NCBI GenBank assembly: GCA_025642075.2
Contig: JAODUO010000183.1
Location: 238,501-302,500, forward strand
DNA from: Ridgeia piscesae
Taxonomy: Eukaryota; Annelida; Polychaeta; Sabellida; Siboglinidae
Direction of reading: 5' to 3'
Length of the DNA: 64,000 nucleotides
Shown: piece by piece, positions 12,648-25,688 of the stretch
How positions within the stretch are numbered: the first letter of the stretch is position 1
Layout of the letters: the number at the start of each line of letters is the position of its first letter
Made by a program: the position numbers and the translations under genes
The notes under the pieces: model-generated
Seen by the model: only the letters and a program-made list of their open reading frames with translations
The model's database searches: none
What the model was told of the DNA's origin: nothing

Positions 12648-14050
12648 TTTAAAACCCCAGCCCTTGGGGGGCCCCCCCCCCCTTTGGGCCGGGGTTGGCC
12701 CCCCCCTCCCCCCAAAAAAAAAAAAAAAAAAAAAAAAAAATTCCCCCTATCTATTATGTTCAATTAAGTGCAAACTTAAACCTGTCTAAATCCACAACTA
12801 TTGTGGGTTGTCCCATCCAGACATAGGGTCAAATACTTTGAAATTTTTTAAATACAAATATTCTTGAGGGATTAAAATACAATTACAAAAACTTTTTAAA
12901 TATAAATGTATTTAAATATGAATACTTTAAAAGTGTTTCAAATATTTTTTTTACTTTTCATTTTGTATTACTATGTAGGTAAAAAAAAAAGCAACACATA
13001 TATTGAGAAAATCTAGTTTATAGGCATAATTAGTTTTTTGCTCATAAATGAAAACAAAACCAGTAAAGGGGAGTATTGTTTTGCTAACTGCTTCACAATG
13101 ACAACTGACTGAAAGAGGTAAAGGCCAAAATATAGTGTTTGTAGTTAAGCCAGGAGGTCCATAATAAAATGCCTATGTTGCCCTCAGAAGAGACACTGCT
13201 AATCATTGCTACCATGTTGTGAGGAAGGCTGCCTGACTAAAGAAAAAAAGGGGATATTGACCTATGGTCACTGTTAGGTGCTAATCCATCCTCTGGTTTG
13301 AGGGGAGGGGGGTTTTAATTCCAAGTTTGGCAGGGGGAATTCATGTTGGAACATTTTGGAAAAAAGGAAAAATGTTGATACTGACAATGTATTTAAAAAA
13401 AATATTTAAAAAAGTAAAAATACTTTAGGAAAGTATTTAAATAAAAAATACTTTTAATTCCTAAACATCAAATACAAATCCCAAAAAAAAGTTTTTAAAT
13501 ACTTTCAAATACAAATGTTTTTGGGCCCCCATCTGATATACTACATATTTGAATTGGATACTTTTTTGAATATGCCCCCCTGGTTTTGAAGTGTTGTTAT
13601 TGAAATTTGTATTTGATCATGTGTATTTGAAATTCTTAAATTCCTCCTATTTGTATTTGATTCAGAAACCATAAATTAAATTTTTAATCCAGCATTAAAT
13701 GATTCATCAAATACCTGAGAAAGTCGTCTAATTATTAATAATAATAACACCTGGATAGTGGATAGCAGTAATTAGTTAGAACATTAGTGACACAACAACA
13801 GAACAAGAATGACACCTAGGGAAATTTCCCTGAAAGTCGCCTTTATTTAGAAACAGGATATTCATTAAAGTAATCCCTGAAAGTAATCATAAAATTTCAT
13901 TCTAAAAATTTAAACTCTTGAGTACATTGTAAAGTAATCGTACTCGAGTACATTTGTTTTTTTGGTACTCGTACTCGTAATCATACTCATGCATGTTCAA
14001 AGTAATCGTACTCTCTCGAGTACATTTGTATTGTACTCACTCCATCTCTG
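11814..14050. mobile_element. hAT-like non-autonomous element with 8-bp target duplication
   Basis: GCATCCAG occurs exactly at 11806-11813 and 14051-14058, directly outside inverted termini CTGAGATGGAG (left) and CAGAGATGGAG (complement of right). An 8-bp duplication and a CAG-type terminus are hallmarks of hAT elements. Just inside both ends are inverted-repeat-rich tracts with repeated GTACTCGAGTAC-like words. The interior is AT-rich with no transposase frame, so the copy is non-autonomous. It also holds the GC-rich block at 12.3-12.8 kb. Confidence 0.8.
12297..12794. repeat. GC-rich (CCCCG)n and homopolymer block between duplicated flanks
   Basis: A ~45-bp sequence starting TATTATGTTCAATTAAGTGC appears at about 12298 and again at about 12752, bracketing the block. 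Between the copies: (GACC)n, (CCCCG)n at ~12360-12530, (CAGCCC)n, a C run of over 40 bases near 12606-12647, GGGG/CCCC runs, and an A run of over 25 bases near 12714-12740. The proline/glycine frames are artefacts. Homopolymer runs and a duplicated flank suggest a mis-resolved expansion or a sequencing artefact. Confidence 0.85.
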
Positions 14051-14280
14051 GCATCCAGCACATGGTATATCAAATACTAATTAAGGTAGTTCAAAAAAAT
14101 GAATCCCATTCATCAGGCTTTCAAATTATGCCTTTCACAGAGAATACATTAGCTTTAGCAAACATGTGCTTAGTGATACATGTCATACATGTAAAGGGAA
14201 AATTGTTCAATATTATGAAATAATTGTCGTACTAAAACATATTTCTGGAAATTTACTTTTGCAAAGAATAAAAAAAAACA

Positions 14281-15250
<970 letters not shown>

Positions 15251-15841
15251 ATACATGTCAGAGCCATTTAATTGTCACTTTGTTTCTTGTTTGGCAGATG
15301 CGGATGTACAGTAAAATGCCAGGAAGCTGGTATGCGGGATCTTCAAAGAGAGTGAACTCCACAATGTCACCCATTCCAAGCTGATGTAGTTCACTAAAGG
15401 GAAAGTCGAACCTGTCTAACAGTGTCGAGAGAGGTTGACCCAAAACATCCATGTTTGACAGACCATGGCATCCACCGTTCCATCACCAACTGCAAAGCTA
15501 GTCAAGGGTTCAATATTCGCATGTCAAGCACTCTGCATTCTGCTTGGTCTCTAGTCAGTTAGGGTATCTGACCGGCATGGAAGCCAGTGTACACACCACC
15601 TACTGTGGAGTCTGTCATGGTGCAACACACAGTACAACTGGAAACACTTCACTTGGTCGACATTCAAATACTTGACAAATTTTAAAATGCAGCATATTGC
15701 ACGGCTCATTGTTGTATAATCTTGTCCACAAATACAACTTTTCCCGTATAGCATATTAACTTGTTGAACTAGTGGTAGTAAGCATTGTTCAGTTTCTTGT
15801 TGACCTGTAGAGAAAAGCATGTATTCAATTTCAGTAAACAA
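15251..15841 (-). other. unrecognised coding-like block (possible exons)
   Basis: On the minus strand, a TTTTCTCTACAG acceptor at ~15806 is followed by about 80 open codons containing CxC and several paired cysteines (KSCICGQDY, RAICCILKF, HHDRLHSRWCVHWLPC) to a stop at 15551. A second open stretch (15452-15258) reads MDVLGQPLSTLLDRFDFPFS and GMGDIVEFTLFEDPAYQLPG, preceded by a TTTGCAG acceptor. Composition and acceptors look exonic rather than random, and the block is the only such sequence in the 7.7-kb element. I recognise no domain. It may be part of that element's transposase gene, or chance. Confidence 0.3.
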
Positions 15842-17687
15842 AAAACATGATCATGGTAGTGGAGTTGGGGGTAAATAATGATGCCATGTAATAACTATTA
15901 CATGGTGTACACATATTCATTTTTGACATTTTTTTCAAACATGAAAGGGGAGGGTTTTGGGCAAAGCAAATGTTGGAAATGACAAAATAAGGTTATTGTG
16001 ATGCCAACAGATATTCCCTCAGAAAATATTCAAGCATTCATAATATGTATGTCTACCTTCTTCAACACTGTATTATTGATTTTTTTTCATCGCTTCAGTA
16101 TTTACCCTGCTATATGATGAGTGAGGTGGACCACCTCAGTGTTTTTCTAAGCCAATTTGCTCAAAATATGCCTCATAGGTATTTCTTGCTATAAACATGT
16201 TTACACTTGTTGTGCATTTGTTTCCCTTATTTCCCAGGGGAAAAAGTTAAAACATCCTTCAGAATGCACCATTTTGAAAAGGGAATTTTTAAAAAATTTA
16301 TCTACTAGCCATGCCCCCCGACTCACATAGTGCATGTGCATTAATGTCTGTGTTGAAAACTGGGTATAATATGCATTATACAAGACTAACAAGGCAAAGG
16401 GGGTTCTAGTTTTTCCCTGTTCAAGATAAATGTAAAAGAAAAAATGTGTATTTAAAAGGACATATTAAAATATTTTTTTAATTTTTTAGTTGTTGATTGT
16501 TAAAAAGTTTAAAATTACCTGGATTGATAAAATATGAGACTCCAACAGACTACATATCCTCCCCATTTCCATACCCATGTGACTGCCTTAATCTTAGCCC
16601 CTTTCCCCTGCCTTGTCTCACTTTTGCATTGTAGTGTGGCCTGTGGGAATATTATAATTCGAATATATTATGCATTCATATAATGCTGTGATGAAAATGT
16701 TGATAAATATTTGAAAACAGCTGGCCCTGTGAGTTGAAAGGTACCAGGTACATAGACTACAGCCAGGCATCATTGACTACAATGGAAACAAGTGCAAGAA
16801 TGTTATATGTAATACTTGCATGATATAATAGTGTACACCTATTGTATTAAATTTTAATCAATCATCGCTGTCATAAAAATCTAAATTATTTTGCATAAAA
16901 TTAATGGAAATAACAACATTCAGTAATAGTACTGAAATGTGAGTCGCAAAACACTGTTTTAATAATTGTGAGATTAATTAATTCTCCCTTTGACGTTCTG
17001 TTAACGAGATAACGGATGCCTCCCCTAAAAATTCTTGCCCGACCAACAAGAGCCTACTACCAGTCCCCCATATCAATTTTTTTTATCATTTCGTCCTTCC
17101 CGTCATCTATTCTCTATGGATATGTACTTTCGCAATTACAAAATTTATTAACAAGATCCTGCGTAATCAAATACAATACCGGTACATATCAACACAGGTT
17201 TTGTCTGGCTGAGTGATGCCGAGCGATATTGTCGACTGTCAACTCAAACTGGCTTGCCTTGTCAGCGACACTGATAATCTTTCAAGTTAGAGAATCCGCG
17301 TCGAGTAGACGTTCACAAGAGTTCACCCGACTACTCGCTCTTGTTGCTAACTGCGTTAAAGCACTTAATGCGTACCTCCATTGAAGAATCACTTTGCCTT
17401 TGGAATCTTAGTCATGACGCGCAAAAGCACGTGCGATTTGTTATTGTGCCGCAGTAGGTCGATCTCGCATAAAGCACGTGACCCAAAAAGCAAAGGACGT
17501 CGGCAGCTGCTGATTGTTTCGCCAGTTATACCCGGTGTAACGGCGATTCTATTTTTATGATAAAAAAATGACAAGTATGCATTTAAAAAAAATTTAAATG
17601 ACTGTGCATTCTTGTTAAGCTATTAACACATTAAAATCTGGTCATAAAAGAACCGGTTTGGGGATTAGCAAACGAGTGGAGGGAGCA
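15842..17687. other. right portion of the 7.7-kb element, no gene recognised
   Basis: AT-rich to ~16990, then a more balanced stretch with a perfect 7-bp inverted pair (CGAGTAG ... CTACTCG) near 17300-17340. Short open frames only. Confidence 0.4.
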
Positions 17688-18072
17688 AAAAAAACAAAAC
17701 AAGAAACCAGAGGATTGAGAGAAGATCAGATTGAGGTATTTAAAATATTGAATGGGTATGAAAATATTGAAAAAAAGGGAAAAAAGGACAAATGGAGTTA
17801 CATTAGCAAAGAAGCAGTGTAGACTGGATATTAGAAAAATTTCATTTTCACAAAGAACAGTAAACGAATGGAACAGATTATCAGCTGATTGTGTAGGTGC
17901 TAGTAGTGTTAATATATTTAAAAATAAAATCGACATATACCTAAGACGGGCGGGGTATACTTAGATAGATAGGTTGGACTCTCGATAAGCCAAATTGGCT
18001 TCCTAGTCCACCTGCCATCTAGAGTTGAATCTCTAGGTGGCAATCTTGTTAAATCTCTTGTTAAATCTCTTG
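17688..18072 (+). pseudogene. LINE A 3' end (pol C-terminus, 3' hairpins and decamer tail)
   Basis: Resumes LINE A after the nested element. 17752-17964 encodes the pol C-terminus (QCRLDIRKISFSQRTVNEWN, ending KIDIYLRRAGYT), with a deletion/frameshift near 17770. The 3' region contains AGCCAAATTGGCT and CTAGAG...CTCTAG palindromic pairs that can form two hairpins, then copies of a TTGTTAAATC-type decamer. The same structure is found at the 3' end of the copy at 35985. Confidence 0.8.
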
Positions 18073-18075
18073 ATA

Positions 18076-18836
18076 CCAACAGCTGTTGGTAAGCCTCTTA
18101 AAATTGAGGATGAATTACCTGTTTCGGGATATCGCTTATCAGCTGAATGTTTCAGTGGGTACAGTCCAGCGGGTTTTCCACTATACACTAAATGCCCTGT
18201 ATGTGGAACTGGATTTCCTGATCCAGTGGCCTTCGCGAGATAATCTCAGGAAATCAATGCCAATGTGCTTTCGCAAAGAGTTTGGCAACAAGGTTGTTGT
18301 GATCATTGATTGCTTTGAGTTATTCACCGAGAAGCCCAGCGGTGCTATGAACACAGTATTAACATACTCTAACTATAAACACCACCAGACCGTAAAGTAC
18401 CTCATCGGCATTGCCCCTCAGGGATCAGTGACGTTCATTGCAAAGGGTTGGGGGGTCGCACTTCTGATAAACACATTGTTCAGAAGTCTGGCATCCTGTC
18501 AAACTTACTACCTGGCGACATCATTATGGCAGACAGTTCAAAATAGAGGAGGATGCCGCTTTCTACCAAGCCAAGTTGGTAATTCCCGATTTTACCAGGG
18601 ATAAAAAGCAGCTGCACCCGCTTGAGGTTGAAAACACTAGAAAGATTGCCAATGTACGCATACATGTAGAGCGAGTGATTGGGTTAGTGGTAAGGAAATT
18701 CAGGATTTTCGAAACAGAAATTCCCCTGGAATTTCTTAAACTCCGCCAAGGCGAGTCTGTCCCCACCATCGATAAGATAGTCCGGGTATGCTGTTGCCTG
18801 ACCTGTCTGTGCCCATCTGTTGTTCCATTTGATTAA
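18076..18836 (+). pseudogene. ISL2EU transposase, exon 2 part B (DDE_Tnp_4 catalytic domain)
   Basis: Continues in frame from 8477: codons from 18077 read QQLLVSLLKLRMNY and then the HTH RDIAYQLNVSVGTVQRVF. The catalytic domain follows: VVVIIDCFELF (first Asp), the hallmark SNYKHHQTVKYLIGI, a GWGGRTSDKH block reached only after a frameshift in the GGGGGG run near 18447, GDIIMAD (second Asp), and a small deletion/frameshift near 18534 in the DRGF motif. It ends with IANVRIHVERVIG (catalytic Glu). All three catalytic acids survive, so decay is modest. TAA stop near 18834. AATAAA near 19070 could serve as its poly(A) signal. Confidence 0.85.
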
Positions 18837-19310
18837 TTAATGAAACTAATGTGGACACTAAAGTCCATGTGTCATTCGTAGTTGTTTGTTCTGAAATGTA
18901 TTCAACATTGTGCTGTCAGTTTCTTAATGGTACTTAGTTGCATATACAGTGCATATGGTTGTTAACATTGTGTGTAGTTACACTGACGTGGTATGCATCT
19001 GTTTTCATTTAATCTGTTCACGAAATGCTGCATGAAATAATACTGATTATTCATTGTACATAATTTTGTAAATAAATACTAGCATTACACATTTGTATTT
19101 GTCGGTAACATATTTTATTTGTACCAAAAACAGTAACATGATGTATTATATACAGTAAAGTGTTCAAGCCAACCTTTTAAAATTCAACAAATGGGAATTA
19201 AATACATCTACTGATGTGTTTACTACAAGTCATACTGTAAAAATGCAGACCTCCGTTACACTCGAGTTTGTTGCCCACTGCAACCTAATCATACATGTCA
19301 CACTTGTCAT
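18837..19310. other. gap between convergent transposon genes
   Basis: 3' regions of the two ISL2EU genes. AATAAA near 19070 (+). No further gene. Confidence 0.5.
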
Positions 19311-21563
19311 CTACACATTTACTACATTTACTACAGTGCCACGTTTCATTTTTATACATTTCACATGAAACCACTGTGTGGCACAGTGATCATTGTCACA
19401 GCAGATCATTCTGCTGCCATCATCAACTCCTCTGCATATGCAGTACTGTTCCACATTTACAGTACACATTCTGTTGGCATTATTGTTACTCGCAAGCACA
19501 TATTTCTTTGAAAAATACTTGACACACAATTCTGGCATCACACATTTTGCATGCAAACTCTGTGCAACATCAGCTGTGTTCTGCCAGATGTCCTCATCAG
19601 CATATAACCGTTCTACAAGAAAGGTACAGGGCCCCCAGATGACAAAATTACAATAGCTTCTGCCCGTTAAAACATCTGCATTTGAATCTGGTAAAAATAC
19701 CTGTTGGACCGGTCTAACCGGTACTGACCACTGACAGCTGTCAGACACGACACATCACACAAGTCTCCGTGTTTTAGTATAAACGGACATTTAATTTCTA
19801 AGCAGCCTAGTCACAACATTTACACTCTACGAGTTCATCTGGACTTGCTCCAAACATAGGGTAGTCTGAGCTCAGGACTAGCCCACAGTCAACATTTTCA
19901 TGTTGAGAGAGAGCCTGGGCCATGTACTGTTTGCGACCGACCTCCTCATGTTGAGTACCCCAGTCTGTTGCTTGTGATGTGAATTTCATGTGTGTGGGTG
20001 TGCAGATGCGTTTGAGTAGTGAAATGGATGGTTTCTGCATGGATGTGTGGCATGCTGCATGGAAGTTGGAGGCTGTCACCCTGCCTGCCCGCATCTTAAA
20101 CCACAATGGGTTCATGGCCTGCTGCTTCGTCTGACTCAACACAAACCTGACCTGTTCTGCACAGACTGACACATCTAAACTAGCACAGTACGTTACCACA
20201 TCCTCATATGAGGCCAACTGCAGCGTGGCGTCATACAGTGTACCCAGAGCTTTGGGCAACTGGCCAATGATAGTCTTCGGTATGAAGTTTGCACTGTACT
20301 TATCAGTCAGTGACAAGACTGCAGCATTCGGCAAAGCCTTGTGAAGTGCATCAAAAAATGCTGCACATGCGTCTGGACCATGGAGGCCAGTAACATCAGG
20401 CTGTGTAGTCGCGGCTAAAGGAGGGGTCACTGTACCATCCAGTTGTAGTTTCCGTTTCTTTGATGCTGACCGAAAGTCCATTTCACATATCCGCTGGAAT
20501 GGTGTGCTGAACTTGGCTGCAGTCGGGAAGAGCCAGTAAGCTGGTACATCCGTCACGGACGCCTCCTTGCTGACACGTGAACCATGCTCCAGGGCGAAGA
20601 GTACGGCTGCGATGTGACTACATCCTTCGCTCAGGCCTGCCATACACGTGCAGTGGGCTGACTGCACAGTGCCATCACAGCTCCCGATAACCCAGGCCTC
20701 CAGAGGTTTATCGTTCACTCTTATTGAATGAGTGACCTGAAATAATATGCATAATAAATATTTATTACAGGCATGGCTGAACAATTATCTTCAAGAATAT
20801 GATTCGAGTGAATAAAAAAATTATTTTTAGTACTACCATGTTAAGCAAGTCTGAAAATGAAAGCCATACATGGTTTAATGTTTGTATGATTATTTGTCAG
20901 TGATCTACATTACACATGGAACTGGCACCTTCCAAACAAGAAGAAAATTTAAAGACAATATACAAGATGGAACAGAACCTTATAGATATCCCACTAGACT
21001 ACTATATCCAACACAAAGAATGGAATTATCTACCTCCAAGCACTGTCTCAAGCAAATTACTAAACTCATTTCATAATAATTTAATCCACCATTTTAACAA
21101 CTATGTCAGACGACCCACCATGCGAGCTAGCGTGATGTGTCCATAGCCATAGGCATAGGTGACAAATCTGGGATATTTTGCGAGTTAACAATAGAGATAC
21201 AGAAATAACAACACAATTTATAATAATAATTTTAATGAATACCTTTGCACGAAATATATGAAGTTCTCCGATCACTTTGTGAAGGATTTGCCGTATCCAT
21301 CCATCCTGGAAGAGCTTGTACGCCGCTAGCGACTTATACTTTTTAAGTTCTTCCTTGGTATAGGCCGACTGACTGAAGATCAGGTAGTTCACTACATCGA
21401 TGTATGCGACGTCCGGCCATTTTGACACGTTGCCATCAAATTCATTTGCCGGCACATCGTACGGATCGACACTGATGCATTCTATTTTGCGATCGTATCG
21501 TAAACGTACATCTGGGGGCAAGGACTCTCGATAAGCAAGCGTCCAAGCGAAGACATCGATCAA
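19311..21563 (-). pseudogene. ISL2EU second gene: SWIM zinc finger, YqaJ nuclease, PHD finger
   Basis: Exon 1 (21563-21243) encodes the typical start of these proteins (WPDVAYIDVVNYLIFSQSAY, then YKSLAAYKLFQDGW). No ATG is in frame, so the start is damaged or in a short shifted frame (ATG near 21577 out of frame). Intron 21242-20737 has GT and AG ends in phase 0. Exon 2 continues with a SWIM motif (CTCMAGLSEGCSH), then YqaJ motifs GRVTASNF, WGTQHEEVGRKQYM and ASPDELVE (catalytic Asp). A stop at 19807 is bypassed by a frameshift into GCLEIKCPF (catalytic ExK), and a second frameshift near 19690 leads to YCNFVIWGPCTFLVERL and a PHD finger (YCICRG ... CCDNDHCATQWFHVKC), ending at 19311. YqaJ is a lambda-exonuclease-like fold thought to process DNA during transposition. 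Two frameshifts make this a pseudogene. Confidence 0.85.
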
Positions 21564-21586
21564 TACTAACGTGACATGGCAAGTTG

Positions 21587-21675
21587 GCTAGGGAAGAAAG
21601 ATGGCGGCGCGCAGGGCAGTCTGGGTATGTGCACCCAATCGGGTGACGTCAGTGAAAACAAGCAATAAATGTCGA
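21587..21675 (-). promoter_or_regulatory. right terminal inverted repeat with promoter-like motifs
   Basis: Inverted counterpart of 7161-7251: perfect 20-bp match, TGACGTCA at 21644-21651, and TGTCGA at its outer edge. It lies ~25 bp upstream of the YqaJ coding region read on the minus strand. Confidence 0.65.
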
Positions 21676-21726
21676 TGTGCTTCACATTAATGATTAACAA
21701 CATGGCAATCTCACGTACCTCAGTCG

Positions 21727-23845
21727 GTGCGACGCCTCAAGTCTAAAGGCAACCAGCTAATACGAATTATTGTCCGCCGCCAGAGGGCAACACTTTTAAA
21801 CGGTGCTAAAAACTGTAAGATGCTCAAAACTAAGACATATGCCAAAACAAACGCTACAAAATCAAGTAAATATAAAGACTGGTTTAATGCAAACTGCCAT
21901 GATAAAAGAAATGCATTCAATAGAGCAAGACGGCGATATAAGGACAGTAAAAGCGAGGACAATTTGAAATTACTTATATTAATGGGAAAGGGGTACAAAA
22001 CTATTATAAATAAATGTAAGGCAGTGCACAGACAAAACTATGTAACTGATCTAAAAGAAAAGGAATCTAATGACCCCAAAGCTTTCTGAGAAATACTAAA
22101 TAAGAACACCAAGCAGGTAAACACAAGACATTTAACTATTTATGAGTTTCTTGAACACTTTTCAGAATTAAATTCTACTGAAGAAAATGAAGCTGAATTT
22201 GACTGTAACATGATTGAAACCCAAATGTCAAGCAGTGTAGCTAATGCATACTCAGAGTCCGATACATTAATTCTACCAATTTCTGAAGCGGAAGTGACGA
22301 CAGCTGTGAAACGATTGAAAATGGGAAGGCATACGGGGAATATAATATTATTAATGAAGTGATAAGAGCGTTCTCGTAAGATCACTTCCATATGCTAACA
22401 CAATTTTTTAATGTTGTACTACTGAGTGGACATATACCACATGATTGGTTAATTGGCATAATACAACCAATATACATAACTAAAGGTGACATTAATGTCC
22501 CAGACAATTACAGAGGGATAGCTCTTCTTAGCTGCTTAGGAACATTATTCACACCCATCATAACTGAAAGACTAAAATCCTTGATAAACTCAAAACAAAT
22601 AATGAGTGAAGCCCAAACTGCTTTTAGGAAAGGCTATACTACAACCGATCAAATGTTTATGCTTAAATGTATTGTTGAATTATTTTAATGTCAAAGTAGA
22701 AGATTGTTCTGCACGTTTGTTGATTATAGTAAGGCATTTGACTCGATCAACAGTGCAATGTTATAGAAAACACAATCAGAATTTTTCGATACACATGTAG
22801 GATCGATACAAGGAGAAAACGTATCACCACTTTTGTTTGCATTATTTCTCAATGATATGGAAACATTATTCCCAGCACAGAAATCGAATACACAAAAATG
22901 TATTGACAAACTGTTTAATGACATATGTAACAAACTGAAAGTTAATATCAGTAAAACAAAAATGGTGGTCTTTGCCAGGTCAAAGACAAGAGTGTGTAAT
23001 CTTGTTTGGTAATACGGAACTTGTTCAAGTGGAGGATCACATTTATCTGGGTATTTGTTTTAATTGGAATGGATCCTTCGTTAAAGCTAAAACGTTGCTG
23101 CATGACAAAGCTTCAAAGGCTATGTATTCACACAAACAAAAAGGCAGGAGACTAGATCTACCAACCGATGTTATACTTAAGTTAGTTGACGTGTGTGTAG
23201 AACCAATTTTATTGTATGGTTGTGAAGTGTGGGGATACGAAAATGTTGATATCCTGGAGAAAGTGCAACTAAACTTTGTAAATTAATTTGTGGAGTATCT
23301 AAATTTTCCCAAAATATGCCAATATGTGTCGGTTACCATAAAGGAGAGAACGGTTTGTTATTGGACAAAACCTTTCAAAAGCAGCATGGAAAATCTTATT
23401 AAGGTCATGTAAATAACCTTATATAATCTTTATTGTAAAGATGTACACCTCTCACCCTTGATACAAAAGTACTAGTAACATCTTTCAAACAAATGGCATT
23501 AATTATATATGATTTATTATATATATAAATAAATGTATATCGAAATCCTTCCTGAACACTTAAAAAACATTTTTTCCATTTCAGAATAGGTACACATCAA
23601 TTACCTGTTAATAACACAAAAAACCCAACGTGCCTAGGAATAACAGATTTTGCTCCATTTGTGACGAAGTTTATTACGGTGATGAACTTCATCTTTTACA
23701 GGAATGTACAAAGTTGGATGACCTGAGAACTAAACATATATCTTCGTGTAATAGGATGAGTGCAAACGTACACAATTTTACTCGTATGCTAAATAAGCAC
23801 CCGTGCCTACTATACTATTATTGGCTATTGTTCATGCAGCCATGA
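21727..23845 (+). pseudogene. non-LTR retrotransposon pol, 5'-truncated and frameshifted
   Basis: Begins ~50 bp outside the ISL2EU right end. The first part (21727-22089) encodes the linker after the endonuclease (KDWFNANCHDKRNAFNRARR, ending NDPKAF before a stop). RT follows in 22392-22688: VPDNYRGIALLSCLG and SEAQTAFRKGYTTTDQMFML. Motif A (FVDYSKAFDSINSAM) sits at ~22717 after another shift. A motif-B-like GSIQGENVSPLLFALFLND is near 22800. I find no YxDD box, so an internal deletion removed it. 22972-23286 is the RT thumb (YLGICFNWNG, ILLYGCEVWGYENVDIL). 23630-23845 is a C-terminal CxxC region (RFCSICDEVYYGDELHLLQE). Different lineage from LINE A. Confidence 0.8.
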
Positions 23846-25688
23846 GCAACATTGAAATAATCTAATTGCTGGGACAGTTTCATGTCGACGCAGTTATGAA
23901 TATTATCCTAAATTGTGAAACATAAAATAAGAAGATTTTATTGTATAGCATTTGCTTCTTCGCGTCGTCTGAGTAGTTAAGAAACAACAAAACGTAGCCG
24001 CTCGCCGACAACATGACGTGGTCACATAAATCAGACATATATTATGAGGATAGCCGAGCGAGTAAATGTAATGTAGATGACGACTGTGGCGTTTCATACA
24101 CAAGAGAACGAATGTGCATTTCTTCCTTAACACAGACATGTCATTTTGAGGAGGCAATTTGAGGAATTTCTTCAGCCTGTCTCCATAGTGAAATCACAGG
24201 GAGTTCAATGCTAGTAAATTGGTCTGAAACATTCGATTACACGTCTGTAATATACTGCATTGCCACTGACACGTCTTCCTCCTTCACCGCCTCCTCATCT
24301 TGTCCGCCAGCTTTTCTCCCCTTCAAGTAGGTCCTCAGTCCCTTGCTTGCTGCTGTCGCTGATAATTTTGTTGCCACTGTGGCAACATTGACTGCTCTGT
24401 AACAGGAGATGGCGGAACACGGACACACTGTTTTGTTTGTGATCAGAAATGCCACAATCAAACGATAAAATGACTTCTCAACCGATAACGTAAGACAATG
24501 ATAACGACGGTGATGTTTATGACGATGATGATGACGACGGCGACAATGACGAAAGTGATGACGAATATAGCTACGATAACAATAATAATATGAAGAGGTA
24601 GTCTTAACGGTGACGATGATCAGGATAATAATATACGTGATGACGACAGGTGAAAGATAACGCGTAAAACGGGCTTGATTATTATGACGATGATGACGAA
24701 TACATTTTAATCCTGCATCTTCCTTAAGATGTATTCCAAAACAATGGACGTTTCTACAGGGTGTCCAAAAATGCATGTTTCGTTTTAGCTTAGGTGTGCT
24801 TACACAAACTACTTAATATACTTCCTTTAGTTGTTTACGTAGACACATCTTGCAGTATACATACACATAATTAAAAAGCATTGATGAATTTCTTAGCTTA
24901 GCCGACTGAGACATTGATGCCGAGAGGAGAGAAAGAAAATGCAATGTTGAAAGGTGTTATACATCTCAATTAAATTCAATATAATTCACTTCGGAAAAGT
25001 ATATTCAACATACACATCTCGTGATCGTATCTAAAATATGTAACGCAAATTGTAAAATTATTTAAATGAAATGCAAAATGTAAACACAACAAATGCAAAC
25101 CCGTAGGCATCAATATCACTCATTTGAACATTATAATCTTCATCAGCTCAAAAACTCCTGCTGTAGCGAGACGGTTTGATATCATGCAACGGCATCTCCG
25201 CCGAGACAGAAGAGCATGACAGTATACGTAGAGCGAGCGATCAGACTCAGCAGCGACAGCCCGAGATTTCTTCCAGATTGCACGGTCGATCATTTCGGAC
25301 AGCCTTGGTGTAGGTAAACCATTTTAAGAGACCATGCTTACCATGACTTTACCACAGTATTGAAAAATGTAGTTAGCTATATTTGACTATAGCATACTAT
25401 GGGTATACTACAGGTTACTGTGGTTAGTACATTTTCATATATATTTACTATGCCTATGGTGAAAGCGTGATAAAATGTAGTATTCTTCGGTTTAATATAA
25501 CTTACTATGGATTTACTACAGTGTGCTACATCTTCGTGTGGATTTACTATGTATATGATAAGCTGCAATATACTTATTTCATTGTTTAATAATAATAAAT
25601 ATTTTAATAGACGCATAGCCCTAGGTTTACTGCAGCCATGGCTTGGACAGAGCAGTGGGTGTGTAATCTGTGTTAACTGATTCCACAT
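23846..25688. other. intergenic, short simple repeats, no gene
   Basis: Contains a GAC/GAT-rich stretch (~24480-24560), a CAGGGTGTCCAAAAATG motif near 24758 like the end of a mariner-type element but without a partner, and repeated TACTATGG/TTTACTATG words (25380-25560). No coding gene supported. The open frame at 24237-24776 (-) has no recognisable features. Confidence 0.5.

Noticed and set aside
12278..12763. Gly/Arg- and Pro-rich frames
   Set aside because: Caused by (CCCCG)n and homopolymer runs.
24750..24790. Mariner-like terminus CAGGGTGTCCAAAAATG
   Set aside because: No matching inverted partner or transposase nearby.
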